Positions 58,901-64,000 of a stretch of DNA of 64,000 nucleotides are shown piece by piece (the stretch's first letter is position 1; each line of letters opens with the position of its first letter). The notes beneath the pieces were generated by a model. It had not been told where the DNA came from. It did not search any database and saw only the letters and a program-made list of their open reading frames with translations. This stretch comes from Alviniconcha marisindica (taxonomy: Eukaryota; Mollusca; Gastropoda; Provannidae). Both the position numbers and the translations under genes were made by a program. The stretch lies in the NCBI GenBank assembly GCA_018857735.1, contig JABMCL010000570.1, positions 163,501 to 227,500 of the forward strand, given 5' to 3'.

Positions 58901-59810
58901 TCCCTCTGCATCAGAGCTTGACACCTGACTCACCACTACTGGCACCTGCCCCACTACTTGGGGAGGATCTACTGGCACCTGTCCAACTACATCATGAGGA
59001 TCTACTGGCACATACCCCATTGCTTGGTGAGGATCTATTGGCACCTGTCCCACTACTTGGCAAGGATCTACTGGCACCTGTCCCACTACTTGGGGAGGTA
59101 ACTGTCCTGCTGCTTGGGGAGGATCTACTGGCACCTGTCCCACTACTCAGTATCTACTGGCACCTGTCCCACTACTTGGGGAGGATCTACTGGCACTGTC
59201 CCACTACTTGGCAAGGATCTACTGGCACCTGTCCCACTACTTAGTGAGGATCTACTGACACCTGTCCCACTTTTTAATAGGATCCACTGGCACCTGTCCC
59301 ACTACTTAGTGAGGATCTACTGACACCTGTCCACACATTTTAGTGAGGATCTACTGACATCTGTCCCACATTTTAGTGAGGATCTACTGGCACCTGTCCC
59401 ACTACTTGGGGAGGATCTACTGGCACCTGTCCCACTACTTAGGATCTATTGGCACTTGTCCCACTACTTAGTGAGGATCTACTGGCACTTGTCCCACTAC
59501 TTAGTGAGGATCTACTGGCACCTGTCCCACTACTTGGCAAGGATCTACTGGCACCTGCCTCACTATTTGCAGAGGATCTACTGACACCTGTCACACTACT
59601 TGGGGAGGATCTACTGACACCCACCTCATTGTTTGGGAAGGTATACTAACACCTGACTCACTACGAAGACACCTACCTGACACCTTTCTGCTCCTTCACC
59701 TTGATGGGATCAACACAGATGCTGCTCTCCCTTGGACATGGAGGATCAACAGAATCTGATGCTCGAACTCCTAGAGATGTTGAGGGCATGGGGCTATCTG
59801 GCGACGACAT
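43635..59810 (-). CDS. INPP5K: Inositol polyphosphate 5-phosphatase with SKICH domain (INPP5K/SKIP type), 12 coding exons
   Basis: Exons in transcript order: 59810-59677, 58635-58531, 55838-55751, 54534-54418, 53080-52973, 52594-52527, 51954-51843, 49348-49239, 47950-47788, 44880-44743, 43998-43816, 43643-43635. They total 1335 nt, 444 aa plus TGA, close to vertebrate INPP5K (about 450 aa) and far shorter than INPP5J. The enzyme removes the 5-phosphate from PI(4,5)P2 and PI(3,4,5)P3. Catalytic motifs are intact: TWN (50-52), GLQE (80-83), GNKGG (149-153), NCHLAAH (169-175), WMGDLNFR (211-218), PPTYKF (266-271), PAWCDRVL (287-294), SDHKP (323-327). Residues about 338-442 form a SKICH domain ([24 protein letters not shown]), which in this family directs membrane and ER localisation. 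The last exon encodes only Ile-Leu-stop. Exons 8 and 9 both use the unusual donor GTCTGT. INPP5J is the alternative name; length and the short N-terminus favour INPP5K. Confidence 0.5.
44076..44140 (+). repeat. SINE-like repeat copy
   Basis: aagtaaactggtgttttaca, cccagtcaaccagtgcag and ttatatcagggcga match the copies at 5308-5458 and 50188-50246. Confidence 0.5.
44240..44296. repeat. Poly(C) run, about 57 nt
   Basis: Longest homopolymer in the window, poly(G) on the phosphatase sense strand within intron 10. The count is not reliable. Confidence 0.5.
44575..44742 (-). pseudogene. Decayed duplicate(s) of phosphatase exon 10 end
   Basis: 77 bp after the true exon 10 end (44743) a second copy ends at 44666 with the same tgtacagg|gtaagtca donor. 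In the homologous frame it reads [19 protein letters not shown] against [19 protein letters not shown] of the true exon. It has an acceptor (ttggccag) giving a 58-nt exon that would shift the frame. A third, weaker copy lies at about 44590-44635 (gcgcttgttgacactgcag). Confidence 0.5.
44970..45960. repeat. Minisatellite, 15-32-bp units, in phosphatase intron 9
   Basis: Several dozen copies of gagaccaccctgatga and gacagaccactgtgatga type. The open frames across it are repeat artefacts. I saw no convincing match to the adjoining exon here, unlike the other intronic arrays of this gene. Confidence 0.5.
46548..46950. repeat. GACA-rich tandem repeat, about 165-bp unit
   Basis: tacaggtggtataaaaaggc at 46548 and tacaggtggtacaaagatgt at 46713 start two long units rich in cagacaga, aacagatacagagaca and catgagccaagacagac. 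A third, shortened unit follows. Similar phrases return at 47500-47740. Confidence 0.5.
46957..47505 (-). mobile_element. Non-LTR retrotransposon 3' part with broken RNase H domain
   Basis: On the minus strand, frames carry RNase H-like pieces: [25 protein letters not shown], then in another frame [18 protein letters not shown], the conserved helix near the last catalytic Asp. At least one frameshift separates the two pieces. Later residues lead to a 3' end shared with the fragment at 10187-10356. The copy is 5'-truncated and sits in phosphatase intron 9 in the gene's sense orientation. It is flanked by GACA repeats. Confidence 0.5.
47506..47750. repeat. GACA-rich repeat in phosphatase intron 9
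   Basis: Same phrases as 46548-46950, on the other side of the retrotransposon fragment, so the element probably inserted into this array or was amplified with it. Confidence 0.5.
48055..48236 (+). repeat. TG/GCGT-rich run with retroposon tail
   Basis: tgcgtgcgtg array followed by cttagaacagtctctatgga and atattttgcgctttatgaac, the dispersed tail seen near 15850 and 24995. Confidence 0.5.
48290..48600 (+). mobile_element. Decayed LINE 3' end
   Basis: The plus strand reads, with shifts, a WN-LPA-like segment, then CQGSKPSS and [10 protein letters not shown], the usual last residues of many animal LINE proteins. It is followed by a 3' UTR with gatcttgcactgtataaata and an ATT-rich tail. It is antisense to the phosphatase gene, in intron 8. 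Confidence 0.5.
48630..48995 (+). mobile_element. Decayed LINE fragment of a second type
   Basis: Pieces of a LINE protein downstream of the reverse transcriptase: [14 protein letters not shown], then in other frames [16 protein letters not shown] and NFWKDAMMK. The FxW-G-R..R..K and GGL..P....H..A..L pattern is typical of LINE ORF2 after the RT domain. Stops and frameshifts show it is inactive. Confidence 0.5.
48975..49105. repeat. Tandem duplication, about 67 bp, two copies
   Basis: cagcaacttggaaatttggt and cagcaacttggaaattaggt, each followed by gctgtgtcaaactgattt and atcttgctgga or gtcttgctgga. Confidence 0.5.
49355..50690 (-). repeat. 42-bp minisatellite containing the phosphatase exon 8 acceptor
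   Basis: About 30 copies. On the gene's sense strand the unit is tttactggctgtactgtcca, ctgcag, ttgtcagtaagtgata. The true exon 8 acceptor is ttactggctgtcttcttcac then cacag|CTG, so the unit is a copy of the acceptor region. Each unit also holds a donor-like ttgtca|gtaagt just 6 nt after its cag. The array is interrupted by a SINE-like copy at 50188-50246 and decays from about 50600 to 50860. Confidence 0.5.
50188..50246 (+). repeat. SINE-like repeat copy inserted in the 42-bp array
   Basis: aagtaagtaagttggtgttt, tacaccaagtcaaccgg and catatcagggcgat match 44076-44140. It lies between two units of the minisatellite, so it arrived after amplification began. Confidence 0.5.
50870..51770. other. 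Phosphatase intron 7, middle part
   Basis: Contains ataaagcgctagt-type dispersed sequence (50880-50960) and a C run at 51184-51205. A degenerate repeat of ggaacttgcagggaacactc type follows at 51200-51580, with units near 51250, 51310, 51400, 51430, 51490 and 51545. Confidence 0.5.
51774..51842 (-). other. Duplicated donor region of phosphatase exon 7 (possible alternative exon end)
   Basis: The end of exon 7, ATGCTGGATAATGATCAG|gt, is repeated 69 bp downstream as ATGCTGAAGAATGATCAG|gt (ending at 51774). The 69 bp between them have no stop in the exon's frame, so use of the second donor would add 23 residues ([12 protein letters not shown] and on to KNDQ) after DNDQ. Homologues have no such insertion, so the shorter exon is taken as the main form. 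Confidence 0.5.
52035..52320. repeat. Long TG-rich microsatellite in phosphatase intron 6
   Basis: Nearly pure TG with tgcg, tgca and ttgt punctuation over about 285 bp. Very long frames of Cys/Val or His/Thr on either strand are artefacts. Confidence 0.5.
52664..52958. repeat. CA/CT-rich microsatellite beside the exon 5 donor
   Basis: CA runs with tc blocks, reaching to within about 15 bp of the donor gct|gtgagt of phosphatase exon 5. Confidence 0.5.
53081..53830. other. Phosphatase intron 4, proximal to exon 5
   Basis: GGGA-rich stretch at 53260-53380, then ordinary sequence; no coding features. Confidence 0.5.
53840..54417 (-). repeat. 71-bp minisatellite containing the end and donor of phosphatase exon 4
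   Basis: About eight copies. On the sense strand each has cagaattcaccaagccagga then atggggggatggtgggtga. The true exon end is GAAGTCACCAAGACCGGA then ATGGGGGGATGGTGG|gtgagt. About 39 coding bases plus the donor are therefore repeated, so the units read SE-TK-GMGGWW like the exon. Units closest to the exon keep the donor as gtgagt; the others have gtgaca. Confidence 0.5.
54535..54835 (-). repeat. Duplicated start and acceptor of phosphatase exon 4
   Basis: Two clear copies and one weak copy (about 54590, 54675 and 54800) of the sense-strand phrase cttcag, agtaccgacaacagctggg, tggtgaccgtggtg. The true exon begins cttcag|GTCAAGTACCGACAACAG. In the copies the base triplets after cag read ATC TAG, so they would stop at once. 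Confidence 0.5.
54900..55745 (-). repeat. 72-76-bp minisatellite containing the donor of phosphatase exon 3
   Basis: About ten copies. On the sense strand each unit has attcagggtgggtgcaagg followed by cacagagatcaaggaatgg. The true exon end is tatgtcagg|gtaggtacaa followed by gtctcaagggatgg. The similarity continues about 45 bp into the intron (gtggatgac against gtggaggac), so exon edge and intron start were amplified together. Confidence 0.5.
55839..56890 (-). repeat. 50-68-bp minisatellite containing the acceptor of phosphatase exon 3
   Basis: About 17 copies. The sense-strand unit ends cactggttgttgcagactgt, and the true acceptor is ctggttgttgcag|ACTGCAGG. Each unit therefore repeats the pyrimidine-poor acceptor and its first four exon bases. 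Confidence 0.5.
56900..57290. repeat. 45-bp minisatellite in phosphatase intron 2
   Basis: About nine copies of cacagcccaaacctgggtgt, tcttgctggtgtcagtgtg. No match to an exon edge was found. Open frames in four of the six readings are artefacts of the unit length divisible by 3. Confidence 0.5.
57326..57368 (-). pseudogene. Displaced copy of phosphatase exon 2 end
   Basis: The plus strand reads atgcactcatccagtgcc then tgtgtctggca, against tgcactcacccaatgcc then catgtctggca at the true exon 2 end (58531). On the sense strand the donor GG|gtgagtgc has become GG|atgagtgc, so it is dead. It lies on the far side of the 57370-58520 array from its source. Confidence 0.5.
57370..58520. repeat. 21-24-bp minisatellite in phosphatase intron 2
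   Basis: About 50 copies of ggactgtggtcatggacaga plus gg. It starts about 10 bp inside the intron from the exon 2 donor and ends against the displaced exon 2 copy, so the array is bracketed by two copies of one exon edge. An open frame of over 300 codons on the plus strand is repeat noise. Confidence 0.5.
58920..59676 (-). repeat. 33-36-bp minisatellite beside the phosphatase exon 1 donor
   Basis: About 20 copies. On the sense strand the unit is gggacaggtgtcagtagatc and ctcaccaagtag. The true exon 1 end is gaaaggtgtcag|gtaggtgt then cttcgtagtgag. The ggtgtcag-tag match at the exact edge suggests descent from the junction, though the units have lost one G there and no longer keep the same donor. 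Confidence 0.5.
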
Positions 59811-59831
59811 GGCTGCTCTTTATTCCTGCCA
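59811..59831 (-). promoter_or_regulatory. 5' UTR part of phosphatase coding exon 1
   Basis: On the minus strand the acceptor ttgcttttag lies 21 nt before the ATG, so this exon begins at about 59831. A second AG (tggcag) a few bases further in is an alternative. An upstream non-coding exon is therefore expected. Confidence 0.5.
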
Positions 59832-59839
59832 CTAAAAGC

Positions 59840-60525
59840 AACCATCAGTGCATTGGTATGACTCTGAGGTATCAGTAGACCTTTTTATTTTTTTTATTTT
59901 TTAGTGATCATTCTAATTTCTAGACATTTTTCAGACTGGTGTGACAAGATCTATAAGGAAGCAAAAGTGGTTCACAGGAAACCAGTCAGACCATCACTGT
60001 AACTGGTCAGAAATATGGCAGTCTATACCACTACCAAGTACTAGAGCTCTACTAGCAACCATCCTGCTCCCTTTCCCATCTACAACACACAAACGCACGT
60101 GCACACACACACAACACGCCGCATACACTGTTTACTTTTTCTGTTGTTGAGAACTGGTCAAAATAAAATAACAGCTGGTATGTTTGACAGTTTGCTGCTT
60201 CTGTTTCCAGTTTATGCTAAGTAAAATATCAGAAAGTACTGGTTAATGTGGGCCCTGAAAAAGCCAAACCACCAGTATGCTTGGAAGCATGGGAATGTGT
60301 TGCCTTTAAGTTTAAATTACAGAGCAACTTTGCACATATTAATCAATCATTTTTCTAGCCTACCACAGTATAAATAGTAAGGTGGGTGTGGGTGTGGGGG
60401 GTGATTGTGTGCATGCATTTATACATTTTCATTTTTAGTATTTTCACACAGTGACACGCACAGACACACTTTCTTTTCTCTCCACATACGCACATTTAAC
60501 ACGTCCAAAACCATTGTCATGCTCC

Positions 60526-60556
<31 letters not shown>

Positions 60557-60806
60557 ACACACGCCAGCTAGCTCTGCTCTCAAAGCCTTTGGTATTATGC
60601 GCAGTGAGCTCACGGCAAAGTCGAACCAACCCAGTGAATGTTCTAATGGTTGGTACTCCTGTCGCTCCAACGGAAAGACACCAGACAAATATTTCTGGTT
60701 AACTGACCCTGTGAACTGAAAAATTCCGAGGTTTTACTATCAAAACAATAGATCTAGAGGTCTGTCGGAGTCACTGCCAACGCCATAGTTACCCTCTCAG
60801 TCTCAC
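59840..60806. other. Likely 5' UTR intron of the phosphatase gene
   Basis: Between the acceptor of coding exon 1 and the candidate non-coding exon at 60807. It holds T-rich, CA-rich and C-run (60524-60542) tracts and nothing else recognised. Confidence 0.5.
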
Positions 60807-61016
60807 CTGTTACCGTCTAGTCAGTGGTGCAAACTTCATTGGATAAGGAATCGGTGCTATACTGTTGTCTTCGACTGCCGTAGATGCTACCTTTGAAACC
60901 TACGATTTTATGTTGATGAATAAAACTTAAACCTAAGCTATCTTCTTCTGCTTATACGGAAGTAGTCTTCTCAAACTTGCTGTATCTTAAAAGTCAAGGT
61001 CAATTTCCGGAAGTGG
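60807..61016 (-). promoter_or_regulatory. Candidate promoter and non-coding exon of the phosphatase gene
   Basis: On the minus strand a good donor, aacag|gtgaga, ends a candidate exon at 60807. Plus-strand GGAAGT cores lie just upstream of it, tacGGAAGTag near 60957 and ccGGAAGTgg near 61010. They fit the ETS-factor consensus that often sits at transcription starts of broadly expressed animal genes. Motifs and donor are visible; the start site and the link to the gene are inference. Confidence 0.5.
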
Positions 61017-61019
61017 CTA

Positions 61020-61523
61020 AAGTGAACTATTTGAAAACAAACCACACAGAAAAGCGACACTCGCAGAGAATCAAAAGCTGATCTCTTAAATCTAATATTT
61101 ATTTACGTAGTTTAGTTAGTAATGCCACTTTTTACAGTTGACTGGTAAATTACAACCGACAATAAATAAACACGGAGATACAAGCTCCAATTTTCACTCC
61201 CCCCTCCCCCTTCAGCCGTGTAGCAAAAACAAAAACGCTACTAAACAACACCAAAACAACTGACCCAACCACAGGCGGTGACATGGGTCACCTGAGCACA
61301 ATGACAATGAGAGAGAATGAATAAACTTGCTATGTTTTATGAAGGTAGTGAATTAGACTCATGGTTGTATTGCACGAGGGGCTATTTCTACTGATACTAT
61401 AAATGCACATGAGAGAGAACTCGAACTCAAACACTTTATTTTACAAGGATCGTAGTTTAGGTTCAGTCAAAAACCTAACTAGTCCTTGCTAAGCTACTGA
61501 TGAGTAAATATAAAGTTACAGGT

Positions 61524-61585
<62 letters not shown>

Positions 61586-61997
61586 CATGAATGAGTGAGT
61601 GAAATATTATACATGAGCATTTCCATACAAAACATAGCATGTTCACAGCACCAGATGCGCACATGCATACATTACTCAGTTATACATTATGAGCAGAGAG
61701 AGAGAGAGAGTGAGACGGACAGACAGACAGAGACAGAGAGAAATCTACAGCAAATAACCATGACAATTTTTAATTCTTTGTGAAATGCTTTTATTCTGAT
61801 TTCTTTCAAATACAAAAGTATAATGTATCAATCCCAGCCACATCAGAGCAATCGCCCAAAGAGCAAATTAACATAATTTGATGGGTTCCTGAAAGATGAA
61901 AATCATATATTTTCAATTTTTAATTAGCATTAATTTCTAACCCATGGTAATTCAGTGCATATATCAACCTGATCCAGTTAGTTTTTTTAATGGGGAT

Positions 61998-62029
<32 letters not shown>

Positions 62030-62189
62030 AGTTCAGTGGTTGTGATGGTTGCACATGGCTGTGGAAGGCTCACTCTCTTGTTTCATTTTTTCAATATTTT
62101 TTATATGAACACTTTGTCAAGTGTCTCATCTCAAGATGAGCCCTAAGTGTTTCATGATGGCAACTGTGCAGACCCACAATAATATGTGC
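61020..62189. other. Gene-free stretch
   Basis: Includes an AT run at 61529-61580 (about 26 units), a GA/GACA patch at 61695-61740 and a G run at 61994-62028. No coding or RNA features. Confidence 0.5.
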
Positions 62190-62593
62190 CTCCGAATGAA
62201 TGACTAGTTTTACACAGCACATTTTCAATACCCACCAAAGTGGTTACAACGCTGTTCAGTTGCTGCTAATACGGCTGGTGCCACGTGGAACTGCTGCTGT
62301 CTCAGCGCAAGTTCTGTGTACACCATTCAACCATGCACCAGTCTACAGTGTCACTTTATTCAAAGCTACATACATCGGGTGCATGTGCGTGTTCAGGTGT
62401 AACCTGCACCTGCACTTTTGGCAGAATGACTGGGATCTTTTATGTGCCACTGTGGTAACACAGGGGTGGAATGGATACTGAAATAAGAGTCCACAGAGAA
62501 AGTTGACCCAGGAGAATTTTTTTTATCCAGCCAGGATTCAAACCCAAGACCTTTCAATCAAGAGTCTGTCATTCTACCATTGAGCTGTCCCCA
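62190..62593 (-). repeat. tRNA-derived SINE, full length, inverted
   Basis: Reverse complement begins ggggacagctcaatggtaga, has a B-box-like gggtttgaatcctgg and ends with the tail cactttggtgggtattg. It matches 13649-14085 throughout, at lower identity. Confidence 0.5.
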
Positions 62594-62937
62594 CTCTCAT
62601 AACAATAATCAACAAAGAAATTGTTGAAGTACACTACGCAAAATGGATCACATCAACATCACAGACAACTGGCTTTATTGCATAACCTGGTTGACAGAAT
62701 TGTTTCTGCAGTGCATATGCATACAGTAGCTATGAACACTGTTTTGATTCATACTGTTATATGAACATGATCCCTCATATCTCAGTTTAACAGCAGCAGC
62801 AACCAGTTACCAAGAAGAATTAGCACCACACATTTCAGTCCAACATCAGCAACACCACCAACTACTCCCCCCAAAAGCAGGCAACATCACAGCCCAGCAT
62901 CAGCTTTAGACAATCTTTTGTTTAAAAAAAAAGGGGG

Positions 62938-62998
<61 letters not shown>

Positions 62999-63040
62999 TG
63001 TTTGTGAGTATGTGTGTGTGTGTGTGTCTGTGTGTGTCCG
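62938..63040. repeat. (TG)n microsatellite
   Basis: About 100 bp of TG with single interruptions, after an A8G5 start. Confidence 0.5.
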
Positions 63041-63109
63041 CACCCCAAAGAGAACAATAGAAAAACAACAGGTTTTAAGGAGTGTAGCTTCAGCCAGCCA
63101 GTATCCTTG

Positions 63110-63300
63110 AAAATCAACACACAAGGGAGTTAATTAGCACTCGAAAGATGTCATACAAGCACAACAACAAAGACCCGAGTCGCCTACAGTAACTGTCAGG
63201 TCTTTGTTGTTGTGTTTGTGTGATGCCTTCTGTGCGCTAGTTAACTCCCTTGTGAGTTCATTCTGCACAAGCAGTCTGTGCCTCGTTCTGCTTCAGATTT
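63110..63300. repeat. Fold-back element with inverted arms of about 55 bp
   Basis: Left arm: cacacaagggagttaattag, then gcacaacaacaaagaccc. Right arm: aggtctttgttgttgtgttt, then agttaactcccttgtgagtt. A central spacer of about 30 bp separates them. Half or whole copies occur at 15312-15645, 20030-20165 and 22745-22900. No target duplication was identified. Confidence 0.5.
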
Positions 63301-63549
63301 TTAGCGTCCTTGAAAATGAACACAAACCACCAAAAGCTTGGTCAGTGGCAGTGATTGCACAGTGTTAGCTGACTATGTAGTAATGCCGGCAAAAGTAAAG
63401 GCGATATCTGCAGAAAGCGCTCGGCACCATTAGACATGGATCAGCTTCTATCACAGGGTCTGCCTGTCACCAGGCCGTGCTGTACATGTATCTAGACTGA
63501 TATGTAGCCTGATTCAGCAGGTCTTTGTAAGTACTCATTCAGGACCTTC

Positions 63550-63618
<69 letters not shown>

Positions 63619-63740
63619 CGTGCGTGCGTGTGTGCATGTGTGTGTGTGCGTGCGTGTGTGCATGTGTGCATGTGTGTGTGTGTGTGTGCATGTGTGTGTG
63701 TGTGCACGTGTGCGAGAGAGAGAGAGAGAGAGAGAGAGGA
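63550..63740. repeat. (TG)n with TGCG and GA blocks
   Basis: TG run with tgcgtgcg and tgcatgtg punctuation, then gagagaga to about 63738. Confidence 0.5.
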
Positions 63741-63845
63741 GACACACACACACACAGACTGACAGAAATAGAGAGACAATGAGAGAGACGCAGAGAGAGA
63801 GAAACAGTGACCTGGAGGACCAGAATAAGGGAGGGGGGTGGGGGT

Positions 63846-63997
63846 TGCTTAGTAACTGAATTTGAACCTCCTGTCAACTGCACAGGGTCATTTCAGGACA
63901 ATCACACTATGTAATAAGCAAAGGCACATTTCATAATTCTTCTCTTAAATAAACCCTTTCTCAAGTCAATCCACAAAACCAATACCTACACACACAT
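63846..63997 (+). repeat. Dispersed repeat (gtcaaccacacagggtca family)
   Basis: cttagtaactgaatttgaac, ctgtcaactgcacagggtca and aaaccctttctcaagtcaat match 28895-29065. It runs to the end of the window. Confidence 0.5.
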
Positions 63998-64000
63998 GAA

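Overview
This is a window of animal nuclear DNA. The genes have many exons with GT-AG introns, non-coding sequence predominates, and the interspersed repeats are tRNA-headed SINEs, LINE 3' ends and piggyBac-type MITEs. Dinucleotide and tetranucleotide runs are very abundant, as are intronic minisatellites. The two proteins are animal-type. The repeat style would fit a mollusc, perhaps a gastropod, but nothing in the sequence fixes the species and I hold that loosely.

Two protein genes are supported, lying tail to tail. On the plus strand, 11044-25155 holds a 14-exon gene for a 985-residue class C G-protein-coupled receptor: signal peptide, Venus-flytrap ectodomain, no full cysteine-rich domain, seven membrane helices. 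It looks most like the bride-of-sevenless/GPRC5 type. On the minus strand, 59810-43635 holds a 12-exon gene for a 444-residue inositol polyphosphate 5-phosphatase with a C-terminal SKICH domain (INPP5K/SKIP type). Every exon of both genes joins in frame across recognisable splice sites. No operon-like or functional link between the two is visible. At most, both belong to plasma-membrane signalling.

Layout: 1-8.9 kb is gene-free and full of SINEs, a MITE and microsatellites. 8.86-9.31 kb is a possible promoter and non-coding first exon for the receptor. 11.0-25.2 kb is the receptor. 25.2-43.6 kb is a gene-poor interval of dispersed repeats and tandem arrays. 43.6-59.8 kb is the phosphatase gene, with introns largely made of minisatellites and LINE fragments. 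60.7-61.0 kb is its likely promoter with two ETS-type motifs. 61-64 kb is repeats.

The most striking pattern is that many intronic minisatellites and short duplications in both genes contain a copy of the adjoining exon-intron junction. Splice acceptors or donors, with some flanking coding bases, are repeated from once to about thirty times. This is seen at the receptor exon 8 acceptor and, less clearly, exon 13, and in the phosphatase at exons 1, 2, 3 (both ends), 4 (both ends), 7, 8 and 10. One of these, the phosphatase exon 7 donor duplication, offers an alternative donor that would add 23 residues in frame. This is the part of the window I would look at first.
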